From Sneathiella marina (GTDB lineage Bacteria; Pseudomonadota; Alphaproteobacteria; Sneathiellales; Sneathiellaceae): 64,000 nt of DNA. Where the stretch lies: NCBI RefSeq assembly GCF_023746535.1, contig NZ_CP098747.1:2626501-2690500 (forward strand), given 5' to 3'. The notes beneath the pieces are model-generated. The model searched no databases, had not been told where the DNA came from, and saw only the letters and a list, made by a program, of their open reading frames with translations. Positions 17,394 to 28,214 of the stretch are shown here, piece by piece; within the stretch, counting starts at the first letter, position 1, and each line of letters opens with the position of its first letter. The translations under genes and the position numbers were made by a program.

Positions 17394-18704
17394 TCACGCG
17401 CCGTTCATGCTTTTTTCAAGAATTGCTGTAAAGAAACCGTCACTGCCAAAATCCAGCGGCGTCAGTTTCAGGAATGCCCCCTCATAGGTTCCCTCAAGGC
17501 CGACCTCTGGCCAGAGCTGTGATACAGGCATAATTTTATAGTCCGGGTGATGCGCAAGAAAGCTGTCAATCTGCCTTTCATTCTCCGCTTCGAAAATCGA
17601 ACAAGTCGCATACACAAGCCGGCCACCCGGAGCAACAAGCCGGCTTGCCCTTTCGAGTATGCCCTGCTGAAGGGCGGCAAATTCGCCCAGGCGCTCTGCC
17701 GATAAGTTCCATTTCTGATCCGGTTGACGGCGCCAGGTTCCGGAACCGGAGCATGGGGCATCAACGAACACCCGCGGCATTTGCGCGGTCAGGGGCTGGA
17801 GCAGGTCGCTGTCGCTGTCATCGCCTGAAATAACCAGTGGCTCAATGATATCCGTGGTTGCGCGGCGGCTGCGGCTCTTGATATCGCGCATCCGCCGGGC
17901 GTTAACGTCGAACGCGTGAATTTTTCCCTGGCTCTGCATCAGCGCGGCCAAGGCAAGGCTTTTCCCGCCGCCGCCGGCACAATAATCAACGACCTGCATT
18001 CCGGGCCTGACATCGGCCAGCCGCGCAGATATCTGCGCCGCTTCGTCCTGTAGTTCCAACAGACCCTGATCCAGTAACGGGTGGCGGCTGATATTTCGGC
18101 GGGAGTTCAGGGTCAAGCCGTCCGGCGAGACCGATGTTGGCGTGACCTCGATACCGTCTGCGACAAGCAGCCTTCGGGCTTCCTCGCGGTCGGTTTTCAA
18201 TCGGTTGACGCGCAGGGTAACCGGCGCCCGTTGCTGATAGGCCGCCATCAGGGGGCCCGCATTCTCGCCCTGTTCCGACTGCAGCAGATCGCTGATCCAT
18301 TCCGGGAAGTTCGCGGCGGCATAAGGCGGCATCGATGCCGTATCAAGCGATGAGGCCCCGGCCAATGCCTGTTCTTCCGCACCGTCAAGCTCAGCCAGTC
18401 CATGGGACCCCCCGAAATAGTTTTCCGCGATGTCGCGGGGCTCAACCTGATCGAATAACACAAGACTGAGCAGCCCGGCGTTTCGACTTGTCTTATCCAG
18501 GCCCAGCGCTTCCAGGGACCAGTCCAGCTCTCCTTTACGGCGCAAACAGCGATAGACGAATTCGCTGATCCACCGGCGGTCCTTTGATCCCGCATAGCGA
18601 CGGACCCGAAAATAGGCTGTGACTTGTTGATCCGCCGGGGTGGCGGCAGCCTCAATGAAGCCGAGCAGCTCAACAGCTGCGGCGAACCGCGCAGAAGGGG
18701 TCAT
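17394..18704 (-). CDS. rsmB: 16S rRNA (cytosine-C5) methyltransferase, RsmB-type
   Basis: SAM-dependent RNA m5C methyltransferase of the Fmu/Sun family, 436 residues. The N-terminal part resembles the NusB-like RNA-binding domain of RsmB. The catalytic domain has the SAM motif VVDYCAGGGGKSLALAALM near residue 238, DAPCSGSGTWRR (cysteine 1) near residue 315 and the nucleophile in ATCSIFEAENE near residue 368. These two cysteines define the family. It follows guaB by six bases. RsmB is the best match; a paralogue with another target base cannot be excluded. Confidence 0.88.
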   Translation of the reverse strand: MTPSARFAAAVELLGFIEAAATPADQQVTAYFRVRRYAGSKDRRWISEFVYRCLRRKGELDWSLEALGLDKTSRNAGLLSLVLFDQVEPRDIAENYFGGSHGLAELDGAEEQALAGASSLDTASMPPYAAANFPEWISDLLQSEQGENAGPLMAAYQQRAPVTLRVNRLKTDREEARRLLVADGIEVTPTSVSPDGLTLNSRRNISRHPLLDQGLLELQDEAAQISARLADVRPGMQVVDYCAGGGGKSLALAALMQSQGKIHAFDVNARRMRDIKSRSRRATTDIIEPLVISGDDSDSDLLQPLTAQMPRVFVDAPCSGSGTWRRQPDQKWNLSAERLGEFAALQQGILERASRLVAPGGRLVYATCSIFEAENERQIDSFLAHHPDYKIMPVSQLWPEVGLEGTYEGAFLKLTPLDFGSDGFFTAILEKSMNGA

Positions 18705-18710
18705 GATATA

Positions 18711-20201
<1,491 letters not shown>

Positions 20202-20355
20202 TCATATACTTAACTTTCGAAATTCATAGACCCAAATACGACAAGATGTACTTTTTTTTCACCGGCCCCTGCTGCTGCCCGTCAACGCCTGTTTTCCGCC
20301 GGTTTTTCGACCACAGCCCTCAGATCGGGGCTAACAGAAACAACTTCGGTGACCT

Positions 20356-21093
20356 CTAGTCCTCGTTGTCGTGGCTCTCCCCGCGAAAACCGGTCGCAAC
20401 CACATAGGCTTCCCGCGAATCCGGCCTGCTCGCCTCGGGCTTCGCATGATACACAGAGGTGAAATTCTTTTTCATCCGGGCCAGCAACTCATTTTCCGTC
20501 CCGCCTTTAAGAACCTTCGCGATGAACACGCCGCCCGGCGCCAAGACATCAATGGCAAACTGCAAGGCAAGATCACACATATAAACAATTCGAAGGTGAT
20601 CGGTTTGCCGATGGCCGGTCGTTGGCGCCGCCATATCGGATATGACAGCATTGACTGGCCCGCCGAGCATATTCTTCACCTTGATATCCGCATCATCTTC
20701 CGTGAAATCCAGCATCATGATCTCGGCCCCCTGCATGGGCTCCATCCCGAGAATATCAACAGCCAAGACCCGCCCCTTGCCTTTCAGGGCGCCGACCCGG
20801 TCGACGGCGACCTGGGTCCAGCCCCCCGGCGCCGCACCAAGATCAACAACTGAATCGCCTGGTTTAAGCAACTTGTAGCGATCATCGATTTGCATCAGCT
20901 TAAAGGCCGCGCGCGATCTCAGGCCGCGTGTCTTGGCCTCCGCCACATAGGGGTCATTAAGCTGCCGCTCCAGCCAGAGTGTGGACGAGTTCTTGCGTCC
21001 CCGCGCGGATTTGACTTTCGTATGCAACAACCGCCCGGTCATACCGGTTGAATTCTGGGTGCTGCCTGGTCTTTTTCGGCCACCTTTACTCAT
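20356..21093 (-). CDS. rlmE: 23S rRNA (uridine-2'-O) methyltransferase RlmE
   Basis: FtsJ/RrmJ-type methyltransferase for U2552 of 23S rRNA, 245 residues. After a basic N-terminus ([19 protein letters not shown]) the catalytic core starts with [18 protein letters not shown], holding the first lysine of the K-D-K-E tetrad. The SAM motif [15 protein letters not shown] is near residue 90, ISDMAAP carries the aspartate near 155, and [10 protein letters not shown] the second lysine near 200. It overlaps the 3' end of the ppx-like gene by four bases, so the two are coupled. Confidence 0.95.
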   Translation of the reverse strand: MSKGGRKRPGSTQNSTGMTGRLLHTKVKSARGRKNSSTLWLERQLNDPYVAEAKTRGLRSRAAFKLMQIDDRYKLLKPGDSVVDLGAAPGGWTQVAVDRVGALKGKGRVLAVDILGMEPMQGAEIMMLDFTEDDADIKVKNMLGGPVNAVISDMAAPTTGHRQTDHLRIVYMCDLALQFAIDVLAPGGVFIAKVLKGGTENELLARMKKNFTSVYHAKPEASRPDSREAYVVATGFRGESHDNED

Positions 21094-22169
21094 GACGTTG
21101 CTTCCTTTGATTTGCGCGGCTCATTATCGGCAACCCGCATCATGCCATGCAAAAGCCCTTCCCGAAGTCCGCGATCGGCTACCCGTAATTTTTTGACGGG
21201 CCAGACATCATGCATGGCTTCAACGATTGCACAGCCCGAAACAACAAGGTCTGCCCGCTCATGGCCAATACATGGCTCTGATACCCGCGTTTCATAGTCG
21301 CTTTGTGCCAGTCGTTTGCAAACATCCCGCATGGACTTGGCATTTAACCAGGATCCGTCGACTTTGCGGCGGTTATATCGCGGCAGGCCCAAATGTACGC
21401 CGGCTAACGTTGTAACAGTGCCGGATGTCCCCAGCATCTGGACATTTCCGCCGCGGATATTCGCGGCTATGTCATGCTCGCTTTCAAACATGTCAATATG
21501 CTCGGATACATCAGAAATCATACTGGCATAGGCATGTTCGGAAATGGACCGGCCACCATGGCGCTCGGTCAAGGTCACCACACCGCAAGGAATGGACATC
21601 CAGCCCAACACTTCACTGCGTCGTTTTTCATTCAAGCCGAGCCAGATAAGTTCCGTGCTGCCGCCGCCAATATCAAAGACCAGCGCATTTTTATTTCGAT
21701 AATCCAACAACGGTGCACAGCCATCCGCCGCCAGCGCAGCTTCCTCACCTGTTGTGATGATATCAAGCTCGATCCCGCACTCGTCTTTAACGCGCGTCAG
21801 AAATGCCTCGCTATTCAGCGCTTTGCGACAGACTTCCGTCGCGACGCACCGCATTCTGGTAACCCCGCACCGGCGCATCTTGTCCGAGCATATTGCTAAC
21901 GCCTCAAGGGTTCTCTCCATGGCCTCATCGGAAAGCATTCCGGTAAGGCTGACGCCTTCTCCAAGTCGAACGATCCGCGAGAAACTATCAATGACACGAA
22001 AACTACTCCCTTGAGGTTTTGCAACCAAAAGGCGACAGTTGTTGGTCCCTAAATCGATCGCGCCATAAATATGATGCCATCGCCCAGATCCATTTCTGTG
22101 TCTATTTCGATACCGCCTCTGTTCGCCCTTCCCCCGTCGCGGGTTATTTCGTGTTGCCACCCAGGACAT
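21090..22169 (-). CDS. Ppx/GppA family phosphatase
   Basis: Exopolyphosphatase or pppGpp phosphatase of the actin-like ASKHA fold, 359 residues. The phosphate loops are present: [15 protein letters not shown] near residue 37 and [13 protein letters not shown] near residue 165. The length fits the short two-domain form common in alphaproteobacteria, without the HD-like C-terminal part of E. coli Ppx. Polyphosphate and pppGpp activity cannot be told apart by sequence here. The N-terminal 30 residues are basic and poorly conserved, so the start may be later. It is translated ahead of rlmE with an ATGA overlap. Confidence 0.88.
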   Translation of the reverse strand: MSWVATRNNPRRGKGEQRRYRNRHRNGSGRWHHIYGAIDLGTNNCRLLVAKPQGSSFRVIDSFSRIVRLGEGVSLTGMLSDEAMERTLEALAICSDKMRRCGVTRMRCVATEVCRKALNSEAFLTRVKDECGIELDIITTGEEAALAADGCAPLLDYRNKNALVFDIGGGSTELIWLGLNEKRRSEVLGWMSIPCGVVTLTERHGGRSISEHAYASMISDVSEHIDMFESEHDIAANIRGGNVQMLGTSGTVTTLAGVHLGLPRYNRRKVDGSWLNAKSMRDVCKRLAQSDYETRVSEPCIGHERADLVVSGCAIVEAMHDVWPVKKLRVADRGLREGLLHGMMRVADNEPRKSKEATS

Positions 22170-22273
22170 ACCTCCAGGTCAATTTTACAGGCTTTCAAGC
22201 CATTGAGCTAAGAGTAACAGCTTTCTGGAGATTGGTTCACAAATATTTTTGTCGAACAGCATTTTCTGTATCA

Positions 22274-22302
22274 TTGACAAGCGATCGGGGAGTTGCTAGT
22301 AG
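22274..22302 (+). promoter_or_regulatory. Predicted sigma-70-type promoter for tRNA-Gln
   Basis: TTGACA at 22274-22279 and TAGTAG at 22297-22302 are separated by 17 bases. The expected start point is about 35 bases before the mature tRNA-Gln. The -35 box is perfect; the -10 box is only fair. Confidence 0.5.
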
Positions 22303-22343
22303 AGCCGCCTACCCGCCCAACATGGGCCAGCCATCAATCCGGA

Positions 22344-22417
22344 TGGGGAATCGTCTAATGGTAGGACAGCGGACTCTGACTCCGTCAATCCTGGTTCGAG
22401 TCCAGGTTCCCCAGCCA
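22344..22417 (+). tRNA. tRNA-Gln (anticodon CUG)
   Basis: A 74-base cloverleaf. The acceptor arms TGGGGAA and TTCCCCA pair fully. The anticodon stem GCGGA/TCCGT encloses the loop CTCTGAC, giving anticodon CUG for glutamine codon CAG. The T arm contains GGTTCGAGTCC. The discriminator G and the CCA end are encoded in the DNA. Confidence 0.95.
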
Positions 22418-22468
22418 TATCAGTTCACGGATATGGATTATTATTCTTGCTGCAAACCCCTGGCGAAG

Positions 22469-23179
22469 TCACGAAACCCGCTTTGTCGATCCCCGGGATT
22501 GTCCAACGCGGTTTAGGCGGCTGCCCATATCGACGATTTCAGGCTCCCGGTTTTCGTTTTTCGCTTTTGGGAGAGGATCAGCCTCGAGCGTATCGGGAAT
22601 TGGTTTGAGAACTTCTGCTTTTGGTGTTGCTGCTGTCGGTAAGCTTAGGCGCGATGGGAAGCTTGGTTTTTTAAACCGCGGGAGATCCGGAAGTTCTTTC
22701 GGCAGAAACGACCAGGCCAGGAATGACAGGACGATCGAGAACGGCGTCAATATCAAGCTGAGCATGGCCCAGGTAATGAGTGCGGCAGAAAGACCCGTAA
22801 TGGTAACGGACCCGGTAAGCTGTGAATATAATATAACCAACGTTATGAAGGCCTGCGGAAGATACAGACCCACCCATAATACATCTATCGCCCTTTTCTC
22901 CTGATATCGCGACAAAAGCAGCTCAACCAACGGGGATGTTATCCAGGTTATCCCGGCAAAGAAGACAGCGAGAATACTGAAGACACGAAAACAGTCCAAA
23001 ATGATCTGATTGGTTGGCGCTTCAAAAAGAAAGACATTCAAGCTGATGGCCACAGCAGTAAACAAGGCCGCAACGGCAAAAGGCGCCAAAGCTTCAATTC
23101 GTTGCGCTTTGCTTGACTGGCGAATGCCCTGCAGCAGCCGGCTTATAATCAACCGCGCCTTGTCTTTAAGAAAATCCAT
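22469..23179 (-). CDS. Predicted membrane protein with cytoplasmic tail
   Basis: A 236-residue protein of unknown family. Residues 28-170 contain four hydrophobic segments (LAPFAVAALFTAVAISLNVF, FSILAVFFAGITWI, YLPQAFITLVILYS and WAMLSLILTPFSIVLSFLAW). The last 65 residues are polar, proline-rich and charged, ending with STKRVS, and probably lie in the cytoplasm. The N-terminus is basic. It stands between tRNA-Gln and a small unknown gene. No catalytic motif is visible. Codon use matches its neighbours, so it is probably a real resident gene. Confidence 0.75.
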   Translation of the reverse strand: MDFLKDKARLIISRLLQGIRQSSKAQRIEALAPFAVAALFTAVAISLNVFLFEAPTNQIILDCFRVFSILAVFFAGITWITSPLVELLLSRYQEKRAIDVLWVGLYLPQAFITLVILYSQLTGSVTITGLSAALITWAMLSLILTPFSIVLSFLAWSFLPKELPDLPRFKKPSFPSRLSLPTAATPKAEVLKPIPDTLEADPLPKAKNENREPEIVDMGSRLNRVGQSRGSTKRVS

Positions 23180-23329
23180 TGCCCCACTTTCGGTCTACCG
23201 AAAATTCAAGCACCGGAAAAACCGAGTTGTTCCGGTGCCATTCAAAAGGCGGTCATACGCTAGCCTACTGTGGATGACAACATCCTTTGTGACCCACGCA
23301 CAATATTACCTCGGAAAAGCCACAAATAC

Positions 23330-23587
23330 CTAGTCAGTCCGGCAACTTAAGTCATCAATTACCTGGGTCATTTCACGCACTTCCCGGGAAAGGTCACGCA
23401 AAGTTTGTGCTTCCGCCAACATGGTTTTCTTGCCCGAAGAAAGATCGGTTCCCTCTATCAGCATATCAAGCGCCGCCAGATTTGCTGCATTGGCACGTTC
23501 ACCTACGGTTGCTTTGTCCGGACTTCCGACAGCCAGAATTTCCGATTTCAGATCGCTAACGATAGTGGCATGTTCAGCCTGTCGCAT
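23330..23587 (-). CDS. Small soluble hypothetical protein, 85 aa
   Basis: An 85-residue helical protein. The ATG at 23587 is chosen because AGGAG stands seven bases before it; longer starts lack this. The sequence is rich in Ala, Glu, Arg and Leu (ATVGERANAANLAALDMLIE, SREVREMTQVIDDLS), typical of a small coiled or bundle protein. No family is recognised. It is divergent from a PilZ-domain gene and might share control with it, though nothing else links them. Confidence 0.65.
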   Translation of the reverse strand: MRQAEHATIVSDLKSEILAVGSPDKATVGERANAANLAALDMLIEGTDLSSGKKTMLAEAQTLRDLSREVREMTQVIDDLSCRTD

Positions 23588-23798
23588 AGGGATGCTCCTC
23601 ATCACTTTTTCCCAATTTTGGGATGCAGCGTAAAGTTTAAGGCCGCAGGGTAAATTATTAATTAACAATCTAGCTTGTCGCTAATCCGCAAATAATCGGT
23701 ATTTACAACTTCTTATTAATTATTTTCCGGCATCATAAAATTTGACATTCGGTAGCCGGGATTACCCCTCTGGCTCGAGCAGGCAATTTGGAGCTATC

Positions 23799-24134
23799 AT
23801 GCCAGACCTTCACACAATAAATAGACGCGCTCATCGGCGGGTTCTCGTTTCAAATATGACGACTGTTTCGCATGAAGGGGATCAATATCAGGCTAAAGTT
23901 CTGAACATTTCTGCAGGTGGTGCCGGCATCAGTCTGGATGTGCGCCTTGCGGACCAGAGCCGGATATCCGTTAATGTCGAGAATTTTGGTATCATCCCCG
24001 CCCGTGTTGTGCGGCAAATGCGGGATGGGATTGGCGTAAAATTCGAGATGTCAGAGGAAAAAGAACAGGCTTTTATCAGGCAGGTGACAAAAATTGTCTC
24101 GAAAAAGCGGTTGGAACAAGCAACAGCCAACTGA
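23799..24134 (+). CDS. PilZ domain protein, predicted c-di-GMP receptor
   Basis: A single-domain PilZ protein of 111 residues. The c-di-GMP-binding motifs are both present: RRAHRR near residue 9 fits RxxxR, and NISAGG near residue 40 fits (D/N)xSxxG. There is no second domain, so it is probably an adaptor acting on motility, polysaccharide synthesis or another target when c-di-GMP rises. The ATG at 23799 follows GGAG by five bases; a frame extension to 23742 lacks such a site. It converges with a small gene at 24.2 kb. Confidence 0.83.
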   Translation: MPDLHTINRRAHRRVLVSNMTTVSHEGDQYQAKVLNISAGGAGISLDVRLADQSRISVNVENFGIIPARVVRQMRDGIGVKFEMSEEKEQAFIRQVTKIVSKKRLEQATAN

Positions 24135-24149
24135 CAGGTCAGCGTTAAA

Positions 24150-24407
24150 CTATCCTCCCTGACGGCCTGCATTCAGCATGGTGCGTGCGTCTTTATGGAA
24201 CATTTCCGCGAGCTCAAGTTCTTCTTTGAGTTTGAAAATTGATTTCTGCAAATCCTCGGATTTCAATCCACCATCAATGGCATAATCCACCAATTGCGTC
24301 GCACCGGCTTTTGCGGCCAGGTGAAATCCCATCCGGACATAGGCCTCTTTGCGGTTTTCAACCCAAGTTTCAAGAGCGTCAACTTGAGCCTGCGTAATCG
24401 TAAACAT
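24150..24407 (-). CDS. Small soluble hypothetical protein, 85 aa
   Basis: An 85-residue protein with helix-forming, charged sequence, for example QVDALETWVENRKEAYVRMG and LQKSIFKLKEELELAEMFHK. The second half could form a short coiled coil. No known domain. It converges on the PilZ gene, with 15 bases between the stops. A GGGGAAATGAAAAG tract precedes the ATG. The sequence looks genuinely coding, but the role is unknown. Confidence 0.65.
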   Translation of the reverse strand: MFTITQAQVDALETWVENRKEAYVRMGFHLAAKAGATQLVDYAIDGGLKSEDLQKSIFKLKEELELAEMFHKDARTMLNAGRQGG

Positions 24408-24573
24408 CTTTTCATTTCCCCGGTTGCTTTACTCTACTGGCATTTGTTAGAGCGCAAACTTCAACTAACTGTTAACCTTGTTTATCTATAGTTACATCGC
24501 TGAGTAAATATTACTAAAGTATCTGATTAATTCGTTAATCTAGTCTTACTTCCTTGAATTAGACTGGAAGACG

Positions 24574-25863
24574 ATGGAGAAAGCTGAAATGACGTCGATG
24601 ACGCCACAGGACATAATGGATATGTTGGCCGAGCATGCAAAGTGGTTGCAAAACCCGAAAAAGGGGGCCAAAGCCCACTTCAAGCATGAAGATTTTACAG
24701 GGGCCAATTTTGAAGGTGCGAAGATGCAGAAATCCTGCTTGTCCGGTTGCAAGCTGTCCCGCTCCATTTTCAGAAACGCCAATTTAATTTCCGCTGATTT
24801 ATATGCTGCAGATCTGACCAAGGCGGACTTGACCAACAGCCTGCTCATTCGCGCCGATTTACGAGGCGCCGAATTAAAAGGAGCGCGGCTAAACGGGGCC
24901 AATTTACAGGAAGCGGATTTCAGAGGCGGATCCCTCATCCTCTCTGGCGGCGAAACAATTACATTTCCCTCTTCGGACTTGAGTGATTCTGAGATGTCAG
25001 GCGTGATCGCTGAAAAAGCCAATTTAAATGGTGCCAATCTTTCCGGCGCAACTCTCAGTAATGCCAATTTTTCCTATTCGCAGCTGCGCGGGGCTGATCT
25101 CAGCAATTCAGTCCTGACAAATGCCGGCTTAACCGGCTCGGATATGGCTGGATGCAATTTGGAAAATTCGGATTTGTCTGGTGCAAACCTGAGCAATGCG
25201 GATTTAAGCGGCGCAAATGTAGATGGATGTAACTTTGAAAACACTGATTTGACGGGCGCAAAAGTTGAAGGGGTGGATTTCTCCAAATCCAGCGCTGCTG
25301 AAGTCTCTGCTCCTCAGAAAATAGACGCGACGCCTCTCCCGCCGAATCTACAATCCCTGTTGAAAACACATTTTTTATGGGTCGAGACGAATGGCTTGAA
25401 AGGCGAACGTGCCGATTTGTCTGGAATGGATCTGTCCAATATGGATTTAAGCGGGAGTGCGCTCAGCGGTGCAACGATCCGCGGTGCCAACCTCAGTGGT
25501 ACCAATTTAAGCGGCACGCAGACCGTCATGACCGACATGTCGCAATGCCTCATGGAGAATGCCGATTTATCGGGCGCCGTTATGGAAGGCGTCAATCTTT
25601 CACGCTCAAACTTGAAAAACGCAAATCTTGCGGGAGCCAAACTGACGGCTGTTGACCTCAAGGGCCCACGCGGGGAGCCGCTGGACAAAAAATGGCCCGC
25701 AAACCTTTCAGCGGCAGATCTGTCCGGAGCGACCCTGACGGCCACGGACATGAGTGATGCAAACCTGATCGATGCGAATTTTGTTGGCGCGGATATTTCA
25801 GATGCGATTTTTGAGAACGCAGATATGGAAGATGCGAAGTTCGACCAGAAAGTCAGTGCGTAA
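24574..25863 (+). CDS. Pentapeptide-repeat protein with two modules
   Basis: A 429-residue protein made mostly of A(D/N)LXX pentapeptide repeats, which fold into a right-handed square beta-helix. Two arrays, residues 40-240 and 280-425, each follow a similar header: LAEHAKWLQNPKKGAKA at residues 18-34 and LKTHFLWVETNGLKGERA at 263-280. This points to duplication of a header-plus-array unit. No signal peptide or membrane segment is seen, so it is probably cytoplasmic. Some pentapeptide proteins mimic DNA and protect gyrase; nothing here proves that role. It stands alone on the plus strand. Confidence 0.9.
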   Translation: MEKAEMTSMTPQDIMDMLAEHAKWLQNPKKGAKAHFKHEDFTGANFEGAKMQKSCLSGCKLSRSIFRNANLISADLYAADLTKADLTNSLLIRADLRGAELKGARLNGANLQEADFRGGSLILSGGETITFPSSDLSDSEMSGVIAEKANLNGANLSGATLSNANFSYSQLRGADLSNSVLTNAGLTGSDMAGCNLENSDLSGANLSNADLSGANVDGCNFENTDLTGAKVEGVDFSKSSAAEVSAPQKIDATPLPPNLQSLLKTHFLWVETNGLKGERADLSGMDLSNMDLSGSALSGATIRGANLSGTNLSGTQTVMTDMSQCLMENADLSGAVMEGVNLSRSNLKNANLAGAKLTAVDLKGPRGEPLDKKWPANLSAADLSGATLTATDMSDANLIDANFVGADISDAIFENADMEDAKFDQKVSA

Positions 25864-25891
25864 CTGCTCAGCCTGCTTCCAGCAACGACAG

Positions 25892-27517
25892 TCAGCCAGC
25901 GCCATTATCCTCCAATATCATCTCGGCTGCCTTTTCGGCGATCATGATCACCGGTGAATTTGTGTTCCCGGAGGTAATCGTCGGCATGATGGATGCATCA
26001 ACGACACGCAGCCCTTTCAATCCATGAACACGCAGTCGTTTGTCGACTACGGCCATATTATCCTCTCCCATTTTACAGGTCCCAACGGGGTGGAAAATTG
26101 TTGTCGCAATATTGCCTGCTTCGCGCACCAGATCCTCCTCCGACTGGATATGAGGCCCCGGCAAAAGCTCCTCGGGCTGATATTTTTGCACGGCGGGTGC
26201 CGCCAGCAATTGTCGTGTCAACTGAATGGATTTAGCGGCAATTTTCTGATCCATGGATGTGGACAGGTAATTTGGCTGGATGGAAGGTTGCACCGCCATA
26301 TCCGCCGAAGCGATATGAATACTTCCGCGACTTTCCGGGCGTAAATTGCAAACTGATGCCGTGACGGCCGGATAGGAATGCAGCGGTTCTCCCAGTTTAT
26401 CGGTACTAAGGGGCTGAACATGGTACTCAAGGTCCGGAGTTTCCAGTCGGGGGTCGCTTTTTGCAAAAATTCCAAGCTGGCTTGGCGCCATGGACAAAGG
26501 CCCGGACCGAAACATCAAATATTCCAGCCCCATTTTAGCCTTCCCGATCAAGCTATTGGCTTTCTGGTTTAACGTCTCTGCATTGCTGACCTGAAAGATC
26601 GTCCGAATTTGCAAATGATCTTGTAAGTTCTCGCCAACACCCGACATAGCATGGCGGGTTTCAATGCCGAATTTTGAGAGGACCTCCGGTCGTCCAATTC
26701 CGGACAGCTCAAGAATTTTTGGCGAATTGACAGCCCCGGCGGCAAGCAATACCTCCCTTTTTACCGTCGCCTTCGACCGTATGCCCTTATGGGTGAAGGC
26801 AATCCCTGTCACCTCTTTCCCTTCCAACATAAGAGATTCGGTTTCCGCTTTCGTCAAAACATGTAGATTTGGACGATGACCAGCGGGTTTCAAAAAAGCC
26901 TTTGCCGTATTCCACCGAATTCCTTTTCGCTGGTTTACTTCAAAATACCCGGACCCCTCATTTGTGCCGGTATTAAAATCATTGGTTTTCGGAATTCCGA
27001 TTTCCTCGGCGGCCTCTTGAAAGGCATCCAGAATCTCCCATGAAATACGCTGTTTTTCAACGCGCCATTCACCGCCGGCGCCATGGGTGTCCGACGCACC
27101 GGCATGATAGTCCTCAGAGCGCATAAAATACGGCAGGACGTCGTCCCAACTCCAACCATCATTTCCCAGCTGTCGCCACTGATCGTAGTCCCGCGCCTGC
27201 CCCCGCATATAGATCATGCCATTAATCGAAGAACAACCTCCTAGAACTTTACCTCTGGGATAGCTGAGCTGACGCCCATTCAGGCCCTTGTCTGCCTCCG
27301 TCTTCATCATCCAGTCAGTACGGGGATTCCCCATGCAGTACAAATAGCCGATGGGGATATGGATCCAGTGGTAATTGTCGTTGTCACCTGCCTCAAGCAG
27401 GAGAACCTTATGAGCTGGATTGGCGGAGAGCCGGTTGGCAAGGACGCATCCGGCAGAGCCCGCCCCAACAATGATGTAATCGAACAGTCCCAGATCTTTT
27501 CGATCTTTTGTTTCCAT
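25892..27517 (-). CDS. GMC family FAD-dependent oxidoreductase (choline dehydrogenase-like)
   Basis: Flavoenzyme of the glucose-methanol-choline family, 541 residues. The FAD-binding motif DYIIVGAGSAGCVLANRL starts near residue 13, with GGCSSINGMIYMRG near residue 95 and the second GMC signature in LLAAGAVNSPKILELSGIG near residue 255. The catalytic histidine lies in FHPVGTCKMG near residue 483 and the closing NTNSPVIMIAEKAA is typical. The best general match is BetA-like alcohol dehydrogenase. No betaine aldehyde dehydrogenase is nearby, so choline is not assured as the substrate. Confidence 0.9.
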   Translation of the reverse strand: METKDRKDLGLFDYIIVGAGSAGCVLANRLSANPAHKVLLLEAGDNDNYHWIHIPIGYLYCMGNPRTDWMMKTEADKGLNGRQLSYPRGKVLGGCSSINGMIYMRGQARDYDQWRQLGNDGWSWDDVLPYFMRSEDYHAGASDTHGAGGEWRVEKQRISWEILDAFQEAAEEIGIPKTNDFNTGTNEGSGYFEVNQRKGIRWNTAKAFLKPAGHRPNLHVLTKAETESLMLEGKEVTGIAFTHKGIRSKATVKREVLLAAGAVNSPKILELSGIGRPEVLSKFGIETRHAMSGVGENLQDHLQIRTIFQVSNAETLNQKANSLIGKAKMGLEYLMFRSGPLSMAPSQLGIFAKSDPRLETPDLEYHVQPLSTDKLGEPLHSYPAVTASVCNLRPESRGSIHIASADMAVQPSIQPNYLSTSMDQKIAAKSIQLTRQLLAAPAVQKYQPEELLPGPHIQSEEDLVREAGNIATTIFHPVGTCKMGEDNMAVVDKRLRVHGLKGLRVVDASIMPTITSGNTNSPVIMIAEKAAEMILEDNGAG

Positions 27518-27621
27518 GGATTGATCCTGCTTTACTGAAATTATTTAACAGCCTAAGCGGTCCAATATGCGATAGACATCTGTTCGAGACAAGTATTCCC
27601 TGTTGAAAGACACTGCCGTTA

Positions 27622-27924
27622 TTAATTGATCTTTTGGTCGCGAAGCCCCGGTTCTGTCTCATACACATGCACGAAGTAACCTGCCATGGGATTTCTCGTC
27701 AAATATTCCTTGAGGTAATCCCGGCACGCGTCGCTGGCATCATGGATAATATACTGCCACAAAGGCTCCATGGGGCCGGTTTTCGTATCCATATGAGGCA
27801 CACTGATTGATCCACCCCATTTCACATCAAATCCATTGAGATAATTTTCGGCGTAGTGGCGAAAAACATCGTCTTCATCGATATTTACACCCGCTTTATG
27901 TTCAAAACACAGACGTAGATCCAT
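27622..27924 (-). CDS. Hypothetical protein, 100 aa
   Basis: A 100-residue soluble protein of no recognised family. It has a mix of aromatic and charged residues, for example FRHYAENYLNGFDVKWGG and WQYIIHDASDACRDYLKEYL, and ends with YFVHVYETEPGLRDQKIN. The ATG at 27924, after a GGTAGGA region, is preferred to a start 29 codons earlier that would run toward the tRNA-Glu gene. It lies about 100 bases upstream of the GMC oxidoreductase on the same strand and may be co-transcribed with it. Confidence 0.65.
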   Translation of the reverse strand: MDLRLCFEHKAGVNIDEDDVFRHYAENYLNGFDVKWGGSISVPHMDTKTGPMEPLWQYIIHDASDACRDYLKEYLTRNPMAGYFVHVYETEPGLRDQKIN

Positions 27925-28033
27925 AATCGATATCCTACCTTTTGAATTACCGGGCCGTTCTAAACAGCCTGCTTTATATAGATATAGGCGTGAAAGCGAC
28001 AAATGTCTCAATTATACGTACTGAATTGAGAGA

Positions 28034-28108
28034 TGGTATCCCCTAGGAGAATCGAACTCCTCTTTCCAGGATGAAAACCTGGCGTCCTAACCGATAGACG
28101 AAGGGGAC
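28034..28108 (-). tRNA. tRNA-Glu (anticodon UUC)
   Basis: A 75-base cloverleaf on the minus strand. The acceptor GTCCCCT pairs with AGGGGAT (one G-U at the end). The anticodon stem CCAGG/CCTGG holds the loop TTTTCAT, giving UUC for glutamate. The T arm has GTTCGATTC. Discriminator A and CCA are encoded. Confidence 0.95.
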
Positions 28109-28129
28109 ACAAGATGTCGCTGGAGGCAG

Positions 28130-28158
28130 GATTTACCGATCTTCTCGCGATATATCAA
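28130..28158 (-). promoter_or_regulatory. Predicted promoter for tRNA-Glu
   Basis: On the minus strand, TTGATA (28158-28153) and TAAATC (28135-28130) are separated by 17 bases, about 20 bases before the mature tRNA. Both boxes are near consensus. Confidence 0.5.
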
Positions 28159-28214
28159 GTAAAAAATCCGCGCATTTGGATTTTTTTGTTTTTTCGGGCG
28201 CTACAAGGGATTTT

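Noticed and set aside
22019-22516. A 165-codon plus-strand reading frame
   Set aside because: It includes tRNA-Gln, read as a protein (RTLTPSILVRVQVPQP), and overlaps the ppx-like gene on the other strand.
25892-27517. Choline dehydrogenase betA
   Set aside because: GMC family membership is clear, but no betaine aldehyde dehydrogenase, betI or choline transporter is adjacent, so the symbol is withheld.
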